A stretch of DNA of 64,000 nt from Bagarius yarrelli (taxonomy: Eukaryota > Chordata > Actinopteri > Siluriformes > Sisoridae). The first letter of the stretch is position 1. Every line of letters begins with the position of its first letter. The stretch covers positions 5,890,097 through 5,954,096 of the forward strand of contig VCAZ01000001.1 in NCBI GenBank assembly GCA_005784505.1, in the 5' to 3' direction. Shown piece by piece: positions 13,801 through 24,241 of the stretch. Made by a program: the position numbers and the translations under genes. Under the pieces are notes generated by a model, which was not told where the DNA came from, searched no databases, and saw only the letters and a list, made by a program, of their open reading frames with translations.

Positions 13801-14935
13801 ACAGTCTTGCATTCCTGAGCTTAAACAGACACATGCCTGTTAACGGACGCCTGAGAAGTAACTAAAGCTGGTCTGTGCAACGGTGAGCTGGTGAACAAAC
13901 TGACATGAAATTATACATATGGGCAAATATTAGCATGTACTGCCACCCCTTGGTCTTCTAGGTCGTCATCATCATCATCATCCTCATCACCACTACTGTC
14001 AATAATATGCAAATATCTATTTTGTTCTAATACTAGAAAGCAAAAGCTGATAATGATTTTTTTAAATAATTGTTTCGACTAAGAATTGTTTTGTATTAAA
14101 ATTCGGTTTTTGCACTGCAACCGCTCTAATTTTGTGGTGTAAACTTTCCTAAAAAAAAGTGCAATTTTTTTTTGTAATTTATAAGCAACAGTTAGATCAG
14201 CATAAACAACTTGTAAGAGGTTCATTAACATTCCCAGACTGTCCCAAAACTGGGCCAGCATGAGTGCAATTCCTGGACCACCTCAGTGTGTATGTCCAAA
14301 ACTCTAATTAAAAAGTGGCCAAACAAGTGAAAAGCATGTCAGTCTTTCGGTGGCACAATAGTGTGAAAAGCACAGTGATGCTCACTAGACTGGACACTTG
14401 GTCTTCCTTTAGTAAGAGGGAAATCAGCAGGATCTAGGGCCATCCTAAACTCAGTACTCTGTAGTCCAGCATGATAATTGGATTCAACAAGTAAATTCTT
14501 TCAAACCCGAAAGAGAAACCTTTCAGGTTTGGCACATAAAGATCTGGTTTTTTTTTTTTCAGTTGAATGAACATCGTATGCAAAGGCACTGGGAACACTC
14601 GGAATCTCAATGTGGACAGTAATCAAGGCTTTTAGACATGTGACTTAACACGGTGTTTAAAAGAAGCACCAAGAAGATTGGTGTTGAATGTGGTCAATGC
14701 AGCCCTAAGGACCAATGAGGCTTGAAAGTAAAGTAAAAAGCTCTCACTACACAAATTAAAATAGTTCTTTATCAGTGTAGACTTTGTTTTCTATTTTGTT
14801 AAGGTCTATATCAAATGTAAAATTGGTTAAAAAACATATAAACCAAAGCCATTAGACTAGCAAATGCTACTTTTATCTAATAACCAGCTTTTTCAACATG
14901 CCTGGCGCTGTTTTGTGGTTGGCGGAAGGTCTTAC

Positions 14936-15149
14936 CGGAGGTAGTCCCGTCGGCAAAGGATGAGGTTGGCCTTGGTATACAGCGTGGAGCCCACCTCGCC
15001 AAGGCGGCAGTCACAGCATGCACACTTTAGGCAGTCCTCGTGCCAGTATTTGTCCAGGGCCTTCAGCAGGTAGCGGTCCTTGATCTTCCGGTTGCAGCCG
15101 GCACAGCCTTTTGGCTTGGTGTCCGGCTGGACGGAAAGCATTTGTATAC
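14936..15149 (-). CDS. lmo3: LMO3 exon with LIM domain 1 (LIM-only transcription cofactor)
   Basis: LMO proteins are small nuclear adaptors of two LIM zinc-binding domains that bridge LDB1 and DNA-binding factors. This exon carries the whole first LIM domain. From the ATG at 15141-15139 it encodes 68 codons plus two bases. The zinc ligands are complete: Cys13, Cys16, His34, Cys37, Cys40, Cys43, Cys63 and Asp66. The start MLSVQPDTKPKG distinguishes LMO3 from LMO1, which differs at the residues after MLSVQP; the rest of the exon is nearly identical in the two paralogues. On the minus strand a pyrimidine-rich tract and CAG precede 15149, and the donor GTAAGA begins at 14935. Reading past the donor gives an immediate stop, as expected of an intron. 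The usual protein is about 145 residues, so the second LIM domain is missing from this exon and must lie downstream. The codons before the ATG (GT ATA CAA) are open, so an upstream coding exon is possible. Confidence 0.92.
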
Positions 15150-16926
15150 CTGCCAAGAAGAATAAGATCAGACCAGAAAATTTATGAATAGGATTGTTAC
15201 TACCGTTAGCTAGTATCATAAACCATAAAAACCAACATTTTTTGTTACCACCGTTACCAAATATTTAAGGAGAGCCAACCGGATTAATTCCTTGATTAAA
15301 TTTGCAAACACTAATGCAACAACCGAAAAACTAACAGCTGCACAGTTCCACCCATCACTTGCTCGTTTTTTTCCTTTCACTCTCATTCTTTCTTGTCTTT
15401 CCCTCTCCATAGGAGGGGCCAGGAAAAGCTTTGCCCCCACTGCAGCCATTGTGTAACCCCTATTTAGGCTATGAAAGGGCTTTGTTGGGTAGAGGGGCTA
15501 CAATGCCGGCTCATGCAGACGGCCTGTAATTAGTATTCTCCCTTCATACAGCCAAGAGTGAGCTCTACCCAGCCCCTGCACTCCTGGTTCCCCTTTTGTC
15601 CTGTCCTAATAGTTTTTGTCCACCATTAGAAGCGTGCCTGATTTGTGCCTGTTGTGTTGACACCGGGACAATCTGCCTCAACCCGCTTGGACTCACCTTG
15701 TACAATTTGCTAACCTAAGAGTAAACATGCATAGAGAAAGACAAGACTGGGTGTGAGTAAACACTTAGAACAGCAACAGTTGGTACGGTGGAAATGAGGA
15801 TTTCTGAAGTGCATGACGATGAATTTCTACCAACAGAATAAGAAAACCTGACCACCTTGCTGTACTTTCTATTGCTGTGTGGGAAAAGTTTGGATGTTGG
15901 CAAAAGAACAAACTCCTTCAAAGCAGGTTAAGTATTGTACGAGTGTTCTGAAGGACACCATCTCACCTAATGTGGGATTTTTGTCATTTAATGGAAAACA
16001 AACTGAATTTTGGAAAGAGCAGATTAAAGATCGGAAAACCACAGAAAGAAAGAATCGGTGGGTGAGTCGCTATACTAAAGGAGGGTAAGTCGCTGCTAAA
16101 GGACGCACACTATTTCGCTGCCCTCCTTAAACTGTTGACCTTTTAATCTGGCCGGATGCCACGGTGTGATGCGCGCGCGCTGATTCCCACCTCCATTCCC
16201 CTATCAGTCGCGCTCATCTTCACCACAAATGCATATAAGCAAACACAAAGTTTCGACCCAACTACCGTCCACCAGAACGTCCGCACCGCAACTGCATAGA
16301 ATGCACGTGACTCTTTTCCACTCTCTGCCCCGGGATCGCTGCTCGGTGTTGTTCTATAGGAACGGGTTCAACTTGTTTTCTGAACGCTTTGATTTGCACG
16401 CGGATCATTAACGCACAGTCCAGCAGAAATGTCTCGCGCGAGACACGAGCTGCACGGAATAGTATTGCTACTGTTCCTGAGATTAAAATGCTTCAGCCAG
16501 AGCGCGAGCGCGAAGCAGCTGCGCGAGCCGGCGGTGCTGACATTTCCCTCGCTTATCAGTTTAATTACTGTTGCCATGGCAGCCAAGCGCTCGGAAAAGG
16601 CCAATAACTTTGGCTCTTATTACAGAAACCCCATTTTCGAGACACGACCACCAAACGGAAACGCAGTTAAACTCAGACACCGTTCGAAACAATCAGAAGC
16701 ACGACACGCACCACCGAGGCTCAGTAGTAAAAGAAACGCAATATAACACACTGGGGTATCGATTACAAATATAAAAATGACCACGCGGATTATCTAAAGC
16801 GTCGGATTAAACCACGAGGTTTTGATCGCAACCCATACATCGTTAGAATCTTGCGCAGTATCGAGCAGATCACAGGCACAATCTGAGTCTCACATGAAAA
16901 GCACAATGTCCACGCTGAGACCTTAC
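15150..16926 (-). other. LMO3 intron 1 (if the exon at 16927 is used)
   Basis: The stretch between the two LMO3 exons contains in-frame stops on the minus strand and no second good coding segment. Its acceptor end is pyrimidine-rich on the minus strand (15151-15170). The part above about 16140 is CpG-rich. A short imperfect tandem duplication lies at 16060-16103. Confidence 0.5.
16060..16103. repeat. Short imperfect tandem duplication at island edge
   Basis: Two adjacent units of 23 and 21 bases share GGGTRAGTCGCT and CTAAAGGA. Each unit carries a plus-strand donor-like GGTRAGT. No function can be assigned. Confidence 0.6.
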
Positions 16927-16951
16927 CAAAACTTTTCTCCCTTTTCTGCAT
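16927..16951 (-). CDS. lmo3: Candidate LMO3 first coding exon (alternative N-terminus)
   Basis: On the minus strand an ATG at 16951-16949 opens eight codons (MQKREKSF) plus one G, followed by a good splice donor, GTAAGG, at 16926-16921. Joining that G to the LMO3 acceptor at 15149 gives GGT ATA CAA ATG, so the frame enters LMO3 exactly in phase and yields MQKREKSFGIQM before the common LMO3 start. The frame stays open further upstream to another ATG near 17062, so the true start is not fixed. The -3 base of the chosen ATG is C, which is weak. LMO1 also has a short first coding exon ending in a glycine at this junction (family knowledge), which makes the arrangement plausible. The exon sits in the CpG-rich block expected of the promoter. 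The 5' untranslated limit cannot be seen. Transcript evidence would settle it. Confidence 0.5.
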
Positions 16952-17700
16952 TTGTCGACCCGCTCCGGCGCCTGAAAACACCACCATGCGACAAGACGGT
17001 TTCCCTCCTCCGTGAAGTGAGCAGCTGGATGGGGGGCGGCTCGCTTTTGTTACAGCTAACAATCCTGTTTAGCCTCGCGAGAAAGAAAAAAAAGGAAACG
17101 CGAAAACGGCAAACAAAGACGCACACAGGGGGTTGAAAAAAAGGGGGTTCGAGCGCAGCGCCGTGCGTCAAAGCCTGACTATGGAATGAAACCTTCTAAC
17201 AGCAGCAGAAGAAGCAGCAGCATCCGCGACGGAGGCGAGAGCGCAGAATGACAGTGGACGACAAAGGCGCACTCTCTTCACTTCACCCCTCCGCGTGCCG
17301 TCATCCACACAGCTTATGGCGCGGTTCGAGGTGCGCGCGCAGGAATTGCTACATAACACTGAACAACTCAGATTTGTTTTCTGCAAAATGACAGCTCGTC
17401 AATTGAGCGATAAATAATGAAAAATGAACCAATTAAAAAAAGATAAACGCAAAAAAAATAAAACAAAGGAAACTACATTGTAACCACCACAATTAATAAA
17501 GTATCGCAACTAGATTCAAGTTTTCATCATATATTGAACACCAGGATGACATGCATGTTAGTGGAAAGTGAAGAAAGCCTTGCGTAAAGCGCGTGCATTT
17601 TAATGGTTTCCTTTGTACCTTTTTAACATCGAATTATGTTGACACATTTTGTCAGAGTATAAAACTAGTTCAAGATGACCCTCTACAATAATCCACTCAC

Positions 17701-17800
17701 CTTCTTGTCCAATGTGTGCAGAAAAGTAAACTTCAGTAGTTTCACACACTACACCGGTACACACACTTCTTCTCTATATTCCAGGAAAATGAAGTTCACA
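17701..17800 (-). other. Candidate alternative untranslated first exon of LMO3
   Basis: The minus strand shows a near-perfect splice donor: exon end ACAAGAAG at 17708-17701, then GTGAGT at 17700-17695. The sequence upstream reads open into the LMO3 phase for about 25 codons but has no ATG before an in-frame TAG, so it would be untranslated if used. It lies in the same CpG-rich region as the coding candidate at 16927. The left-hand limit given is arbitrary because no cap site can be recognised. This is inference from splice-site quality and position only. Confidence 0.3.
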
Positions 17801-19254
17801 AAACACACCTCGAGCTGTTTATTTTCCGCTCGGAAATAACGAGGTCCGTCAGGATCGCGCGCGCGCACACACACACACAAACACACGCACACGCGCTACA
17901 GGTGTTCGCACCTCACTGATCACGGATTACGCTTTACCGTAAAGCACGGAACAACTTGCTCAACAGCGAATGAGACTCGAAGAACCACGAATCCTGGTTT
18001 TATGATCTCAGAGAAGCCAATCCCTCACCGGGAAGACAAGTAGACGATGAGAAAAACAGCTCGTTAGCCTAATAAGAGACAGCCGGAGTGACGACGCGCG
18101 CTCCCTGGAGAAACTTTGCGCTCCTCACTGAGGCGCGTGCACGCGAGATCCGCTTGAGAGACTCGTAACAGTACAGTTTTTTTCATCTTCTGTTGCACGC
18201 CAGCAATTTAGGGACTGTGGTGTGAATGCAAATATCATTATTAGCCATGTTTTAAGGCTGTGGCTTTCATTTCTAATCACAGCCACATTCATCATTTGCC
18301 ATTTGTATCTCCAACCCACTTAAACCTGTGGAACCTGTTAAATATGGTCTGTAACTGTAACACTATACACTTTTAGAAATAAGAGGCCCATAATGTACTT
18401 TTCCTTAGTAGAGTGGGTACACAAGTTGTACTTTCAGGATGTTTCTAATTGAGAAGTTGCCTGTGGTGAAGCTCAAATGATCATTTAAAGTAAAGCTGTA
18501 AGGGCTTCTTAAGGGACATTAATGTAGATGACATTATGTTTCAATGTACACTTTATTCTCATTTCCAAATGAACCGTGCACTATTCCGGTACGTTCCAAA
18601 TAAAAAAAGCAAAACTACAATCTGTTAGGCTTTATGTCTGAGAATCTGAGGTTAAAGCTAAGTGTGTTACTGAGCAAACATTTACATATCTCAGCGCATC
18701 AACGGGAAGAATCCCAGTGAACATGCATACGTTAATCTAACCACTTACACCAGATTAAAGCGGTTCAGCTCCACCCACACTTAGAGGTCAGACTGAGTGT
18801 GTACACTGTGTATAGGCAGTTTGCATAATAGCATTGCAGCAAATGATTGGTGAGTATCATTACACTCGTTTCTCGATTGTAGCATACACTACTGCAGTAA
18901 TTACTGCTTTTTTTTTTTACGAAGTGGAGTATTTGTGTCCTATAGCTTTCTTATGATCCCCTGTGCAAAGTATCTCCAGTACTTATTCTTCATCCATTGG
19001 TTACACCTGCACACTCTAATTAGTGCCTATTGATGCCCAAGTTGCCAAGGAGAATGAGGCAGAAGGCCTCCTGTTCCCTCGCTTCCCGGTGTACACACAC
19101 GCACACTCACAATTAGCTTTTTTTTGCTGTTGACAATGGGCTAAAACTTTTCTCAATCTCGGTGTGAAATCCCTCAATAAGAGAGCAGGGAGAAATGCGG
19201 AAAGAAAAGAAGTGGGAGAGATGGTGTCAGACTTGGTGTATTCGATTGTTAGCA

Positions 19255-19450
19255 TCACGGCCTCTTGCCAATCACTGTGCCTAAAATGCAGCGGTAATGA
19301 GATGGGTCATAAAAATGCTCCTCGCCACCATTATGACTGATGAGATGCATTAAAGCTGACAGGGTATATGACCTGCCAGTAATTAGGTTTTTGTCATGGA
19401 TTGAATTATTTCAGAGCAGGGCTATCTGCGTAATCATGCCATTTGTGTGT
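19255..19450. promoter_or_regulatory. Candidate conserved noncoding element
   Basis: Dense complex sequence with CCAATCACTG, GCGGTAATGAGATG, GGTCATAAAAATG and CCAGTAATTAGG. It is noncoding on both strands and free of repeats. The motif density resembles developmental enhancers. Conservation was not testable here. Confidence 0.35.
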
Positions 19451-20338
19451 AAAGGAGAAAGAGAGACTGGGATTGGGGAAGGAGGTGTGTGTGTGTGGGG
19501 CGGGGGGGGGCTCTAACCACTTCCTCCTTTTCACTTTGAACTCCCACGTCCGCTTTATATAGCGTGTTATCACATCAATTACTCACAAAGATAGCTGAAT
19601 TATTGGTAGTAATGAGCTAGAGAGAGTGCCTTCGTTAGTCCTGGTAGAGGAAGAGTGCATTCTGTGAGTAAAACACCCCAGCCGGTCTACCCAGTGTAAA
19701 ATGATTCTACACGGGATTATACAATGTGACCCTTGTCAATCATTATCACATTATTTATCAATCTATATGACAATAACACATTTACACGTAATGTGATGCC
19801 AAGCAAATCGGTCGGTTTTATTTGCTGTAATCATCTCAATGATCAGGATTGCCATATAGGATTCAAAACTCATGCACGAGGATGCAATTGCCCCCATCCC
19901 CTTTTTTTTTTTCAAAAAAACAATACATTTAAAACGTTGACGATGATATTTTTGGTGCATCAAACTACCCAAATAACAAACATCTCACTTCCCAGAGTTC
20001 CTTTAGCCAAGTTCTGAGGAACATGTGATGTAAGACAATTTAGCTTACTATCTTAATGCTGATAATTTGCTTTGCCAATACATAACTGTTATTTAGACTA
20101 AATGCACCAGAAATAAATCAAATCAACTGCAACACCGAATCTCTGGAAATCAACACTCTTCAGTACATCCATAATTCACATTATTCAAGAAATCAAAATA
20201 ACTTAATTAATGCAAACTATTTAATGCAATAATTAATCCAAGTAATAATAGTTACACCTAGAAAAACTGCATACTGTATGAATTAATATTCGGCATATAA
20301 CGATATAATAACGATTTGTGGATAGCTGGACTTGCAAT

Positions 20339-20340
<2 letters not shown>

Positions 20341-20369
<29 letters not shown>
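20341..20369. repeat. (TC)n microsatellite
   Basis: Fourteen TC units followed by TTTCC. Confidence 0.95.
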
Positions 20370-20373
<4 letters not shown>

Positions 20374-20759
20374 AAACACACTGATTACACAGCGGGTAGG
20401 AGGATGTTATCACTTCATCCAAACACTCACTCTACCCACTCGACAACACTCCATGCTAAAGGACGCAAAGTGTGAGGATCCCTGCTGAAACCAAACCGGT
20501 ACGAGTACTCGGAGCCTAACACTCGCACTGTAAGCCTTTTTTTTTATCGGAAGAGCAAGCAGATCTGTTTCCAGAACCAGTTTTAGAGCATAAGCATTCT
20601 TTTAGCATCGTGCATTTTTTGACAGAATTCCTTAATTCTTAAAAGCTCGAGCGACAGCGATCAGTTTCGCACTTGCAGTTTTTTTTCTTTAATAAAAAAT
20701 AACGACACGCATCTTGTTGCACGCCCCTTTTGTTCCGAAAGCTACATACACATTGAAGC

Positions 20760-21310
20760 ACACATTATACACAGATTCGAGAAAAGCGATACCACTCGTG
20801 CGTCTGCGCGAACCTTAGGAATGCGTACCGTACCGAGGGAAAGTTGCCGCGTGTGTGTGACGAGCTCGTGCGCTTCGGATCAAACTCCTTTCCTGGCTCC
20901 CTCTCTGGAATGAGTCTCGATCTCAAAGCCCTTCTTCGGTCTCCTCCATGCGAGAAAAAAAGGACTCGTATCTTTCGCTGGCAGTAAGGCAAGCCCGACC
21001 TGATCGCGCTTGCTTTCTCTCCCTTCTTTCTTCCTTCGCTCCCTCCCCTCCTCTCCTATTTAAGCACATCCAGCAGGTCCCCAGTTAGCAGCGCTCTCCG
21101 GCTCATCCAAGGAGCTGACAAGCCCGGTTAGGGAGAGGCAGCGCATGTTGCTCTAATGGACCTCATTAAGCTCTACTTACAGATGTTCTCTTAACATAAT
21201 TGATCTGCAGCGAGTTGAGAGGACGGCGGCCTATTCCCCAGCCCCCAATTATGGCCCGGTAATTAGATCCCCAACCTCCAGCTCTCCGTATTCACCCTTC
21301 TAACATTCCG
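20760..21310. promoter_or_regulatory. CpG-containing block plus candidate enhancer or distal promoter
   Basis: The left half (20760-21060) is CpG-rich and ends in TATTTAAG near 21056. The right half (21080-21280) is complex, with GGACCTCATTAAGC, ACATAATTGATC, CCCCCAATTATGG and CCGGTAATTAG. On the minus strand a good donor, GTAAGT at 21180-21175, follows ACATCT. A far-upstream alternative first exon of LMO3 would fit; so would an enhancer with a chance donor. Confidence 0.35.
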
Positions 21311-23157
21311 AAATATCAAAGTATCTCTTTCTCTCAAAGCAAACCCTCCCGCCTTCTTCCCTTCATCATCATCATCATCATCCCCACCACCACCTCCTCA
21401 CCTCCGTATATCCTCCACCTCCTCCTCCTTCTGCCTCTCCTTCCAAAGACTCGGATCCTCTGACAGTATTGACAGTCAGATCTGCTAACCTTTGTAGTGA
21501 AGCCAAACTTAGTAGTGTACTCACTCCAATTGACAGAGCTTAGTTTTCTTTTTCTCCCTGTCTCCCTCCATCTCTCATGTTTTTTTTTCTCCCACTCTCT
21601 TTTACTCACTCACTTTCTTCTCCACCTCGAAAAACCCTGGGAAAGTATGAAGGTTGAGGCGTGAGATGTAGGCCTCCAGAAAAGAGATAAAAAGAGGTTG
21701 AAAAAGGTTAAAAAAGAGAGAGAGAGTGAGAAAGAGGAGAGAGTTTTACTTTTGATTAAAGGTGGTAATGATAACTTCTGTCAGGAGAGGGTCTTTTTTT
21801 GTAATGTCATTTCATCTTTTAATGATTTCTCTGATGGCATCTTTGAGGGTGGATGCAAAAAGAGAGGCGGGCGATGTGAGCGGCGTGAAGTGATGGTGGA
21901 GCGTTTAAAATGCCAATCAGAGCATCTCGCATTACCCGTCTAATTAGCAGCATGCTAAAACCTGGAGCACTTAAGGGAATTGCAGTGTTACGCTTTTTTT
22001 CACTTAAAAGGCGAGACAGCTTCGTCACACAGAAGCACTGCAGATGAACGCCATGCCAATCATAACTAGGCAGGGTTTTTTTTTTCCTGAAGCACAGGTT
22101 TGTGCACAAGTTTTACATTTCAATTTTGACATACACACACACGCAACATATCTAACGGTAACGGCAAGCAGCCAACATCTTAACATCTGTTTGGAGAATG
22201 ATTGAAGAACAGCAGCACAAATTAACTTGAATTACGTCTACGTTAAAATCACTCAACATATACACAGGTTAATTTACCTATCATGGTCTGTTTCGGGAAA
22301 AAACTGGTGACGTGATATTCATAACATCTATTGTTTGTGTGTATATAAAATTGAAAACCATTATTGTTACACACTATCAAAAGGTCAAAAGCCCAATTAT
22401 GTTGTGTAGTTCGAGCAGTTAAACAGTTAATAACCTGTCATTAGGATTTTTTGTGATGTCAGGAATGAAGTAAGGTTACTTTAAGATAGCAATGTTAAGG
22501 TAGTATTGTTAGTGTTGTTTGTTTTCTGTCTAGCAATGGCACATTTAAGCATTTTTGTGGGTGATCATTAGATCTATATATAATAAATACAATCGCAGAT
22601 ATCATGTTGTTCTGTGAAAATAATCAACATTGGGGTGGTGTGATGCTGCTTAAAATGAAGCACTAAAAAATACTGTCATGCCACTAATTAGACTGATCAA
22701 AGCTAACGTCTCCAGCGCTCCTTGTGTAAAACCTTGCCCTACAGACAGTCAGCCTTTTGTTCCTACAATGATTGGATCTGGCACATCTCTAGGCTAGGTC
22801 TAAGTAAATCCTGTTTTAACTACTAAATGCTAAACCCTGCAGTAGAGAGAGACTTTTTTAACTATAAGATTTATAACTAAAGCTTAAGCATGCCGATGTA
22901 GAGACGTTCTAGTGAAAAGTGAGAGGTGCTTGCATGCTATTTCTTTTGCTAAGAGACTCTGGGTGTTAGTATCCAGGTGTGATGCCATGTGTTGTTTTAT
23001 TGTTTTGATTTATATCCCTCTCCTGCTGACTGGGACCCTCTGCTGAGGCTCACTGACATTTGAAAAAAAGCCACAGGAGTCTGGCCTGTATAATCATAAC
23101 ATATGTTGTACTTTTAATATCTGCAAACAAATAAACTTTACCCCAACACATGTGCTA

Positions 23158-23189
23158 TACACACACACACACGCACACACACACACACA
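23158..23189. repeat. (CA)n microsatellite
   Basis: CA run with one CG interruption. Confidence 0.95.
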
Positions 23190-23349
23190 TGCTATTTCTT
23201 CTTCTTACCTTGTCTCACATGTTACAGCTGTGCTCTAATGACCAGCAGAGCTTCTCCTTAGAGGGACATTTGATAATTGCTTCAGGTAGGTGACCCTCAA
23301 GTAGGGGCAAAGGATGTGTAGTCATTAATGCCATCCTTCTATCACGGTT

Positions 23350-23395
23350 TGCTTTTCTTTCTTTCTCTCTCTTTCTCTCTCTCTCTTTCTCTCTT
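23350..23395. repeat. Pyrimidine-rich CT/TTTC tract
   Basis: Irregular CTTT and CT repeats. Confidence 0.85.
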
Positions 23396-23764
23396 CACAC
23401 CCCACTGACCGAATTTAGCTTTCAGCAGAAAGGTGACCACTGTGAGTTACATAGACTTTCTTCGACAAATTTTAAAGGATCACCTTTAGTAATGGGTCTA
23501 CAGGGAGCTCTTTGGATTTAAAGAATTTCCAGGGCAATGGAAATTGGGTCCTGCAATTACACCAGGAGGAGTTAAAGAAGATTGCTTAACTCAACTGGCA
23601 ATTTATTTGATCAGAACAATCAAACGCTAGTCCACGTGTCAGACTATTCCAGGCAGAAAATCCAATCAAAACCAAAGTCTAAAAAATTGGGGAAAAGTTA
23701 TGAAGTACAGTTCAGATAATCATAATTTTTTTTCTAAATTATGGTAAAGATATATTGGTCACAT

Positions 23765-23925
23765 ATAATCTACAATAGAGTGAAATTTGTTTCTTTGCAT
23801 ATCATATCTTAGAAAGTTTGGGTCAGAGCGCAGGGTCCGTTATGATCCAGCGCCTCCATAGCAGGAAGGGTTAAGGGTCTTGCAGTTTTACGCTGCTGAT
23901 CTCAACACCTTGTATTTGCTTTTAT
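23765..23925 (-). mobile_element. SINE family C fragment (GGAAGGGTTAAGGGTCTTG type)
   Basis: It shares with the copy at 32663-32922 the stretch TTTGCATATCATATCTTAGA, then GGGTCAGAGCGCAGGGTC and GCAGGAAGGGTTAAGGGTCTT. The tRNA-like head is largely lost. The orientation is set by the plus-strand copy at 45133-45342. Confidence 0.65.
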
Positions 23926-24241
23926 TACTGACCTACATAACACATTTGATTCAGCAGTGATCAAACTCCTGATAAATTATGCTAGCACTAAGGCTATGTC
24001 TCAGAGCAGTTTAAAATTTTTAGAGCTTCTATCATTTTAGCTCTGTTAATCATGAGTAGGAATATTTGGGCAAACTTTTGCCAAGCTAGAAATCTTTGAT
24101 TCTGAGTAAATCATTACCCTGATGTGTGAAACTTAAAGACAGCAACATTATACACTGCATTCTTAAAACATCTTCAGCTCCTTTGTGATGTTCATGCTGA
24201 TGTAGTTTAAATGTAGTTTAAAGATGAAAATCTGTGCCAAT

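Larger units (their letters stand above)
1..14935 (-). other. LMO3 intron 2 (partial), no recognisable exon
   Basis: I looked on the minus strand for the second LIM domain of LMO3 and for the conserved C-terminal block, and found neither. The intron therefore appears to run past the left edge. The stretch is AT-rich and mostly single-copy in look. It holds a long A tract near 460-502, AT-rich simple sequence, a SINE remnant (4527-4592), a full SINE (9958-10306), a Tc1/mariner relic (11960-12240) and a TA microsatellite (13438-13496). A few complex blocks could be enhancers and are listed separately. Stretches such as 3100-4500, 4600-9450 and 10320-11950 show nothing I can name. Confidence 0.6.
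16140..18150. promoter_or_regulatory. CpG-rich block, likely LMO3 promoter region
   Basis: CpG dinucleotides and runs such as GCGCGCGC are frequent here (16170-16180, 16430-16530, 17300-17340, 17860-17870, 18090-18140), in contrast to the AT-rich surroundings. The block lies immediately upstream of the LMO3 LIM1 exon on the minus strand and contains the candidate first exons. An internal stretch around 17400-17700 is AT-rich, so this may be two islands. A CA run lies at about 17868-17890. No TATA box or cap site was identified with confidence. Confidence 0.6.
18200..24241. other. Gene-free stretch upstream of LMO3
   Basis: No exon of a second gene was recognised. The stretch contains candidate regulatory blocks at 19255-19450 and 20760-21310, a TC run at 20341-20369, a CA run at 23158-23189, a pyrimidine tract at 23350-23395 and a SINE fragment at 23765-23925. 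Around 22660-22800 and 23540-23640 are TAAT-containing complex segments that might also be conserved. Confidence 0.5.

Noticed and set aside
15216..15449. Minus-strand frame just upstream of the LMO3 exon
   Set aside because: Separated from the exon by the acceptor and in-frame stops; it reads intron sequence.
22386..22620. Possible conserved element
   Set aside because: Composition is ordinary AT-rich desert with no motif clustering.
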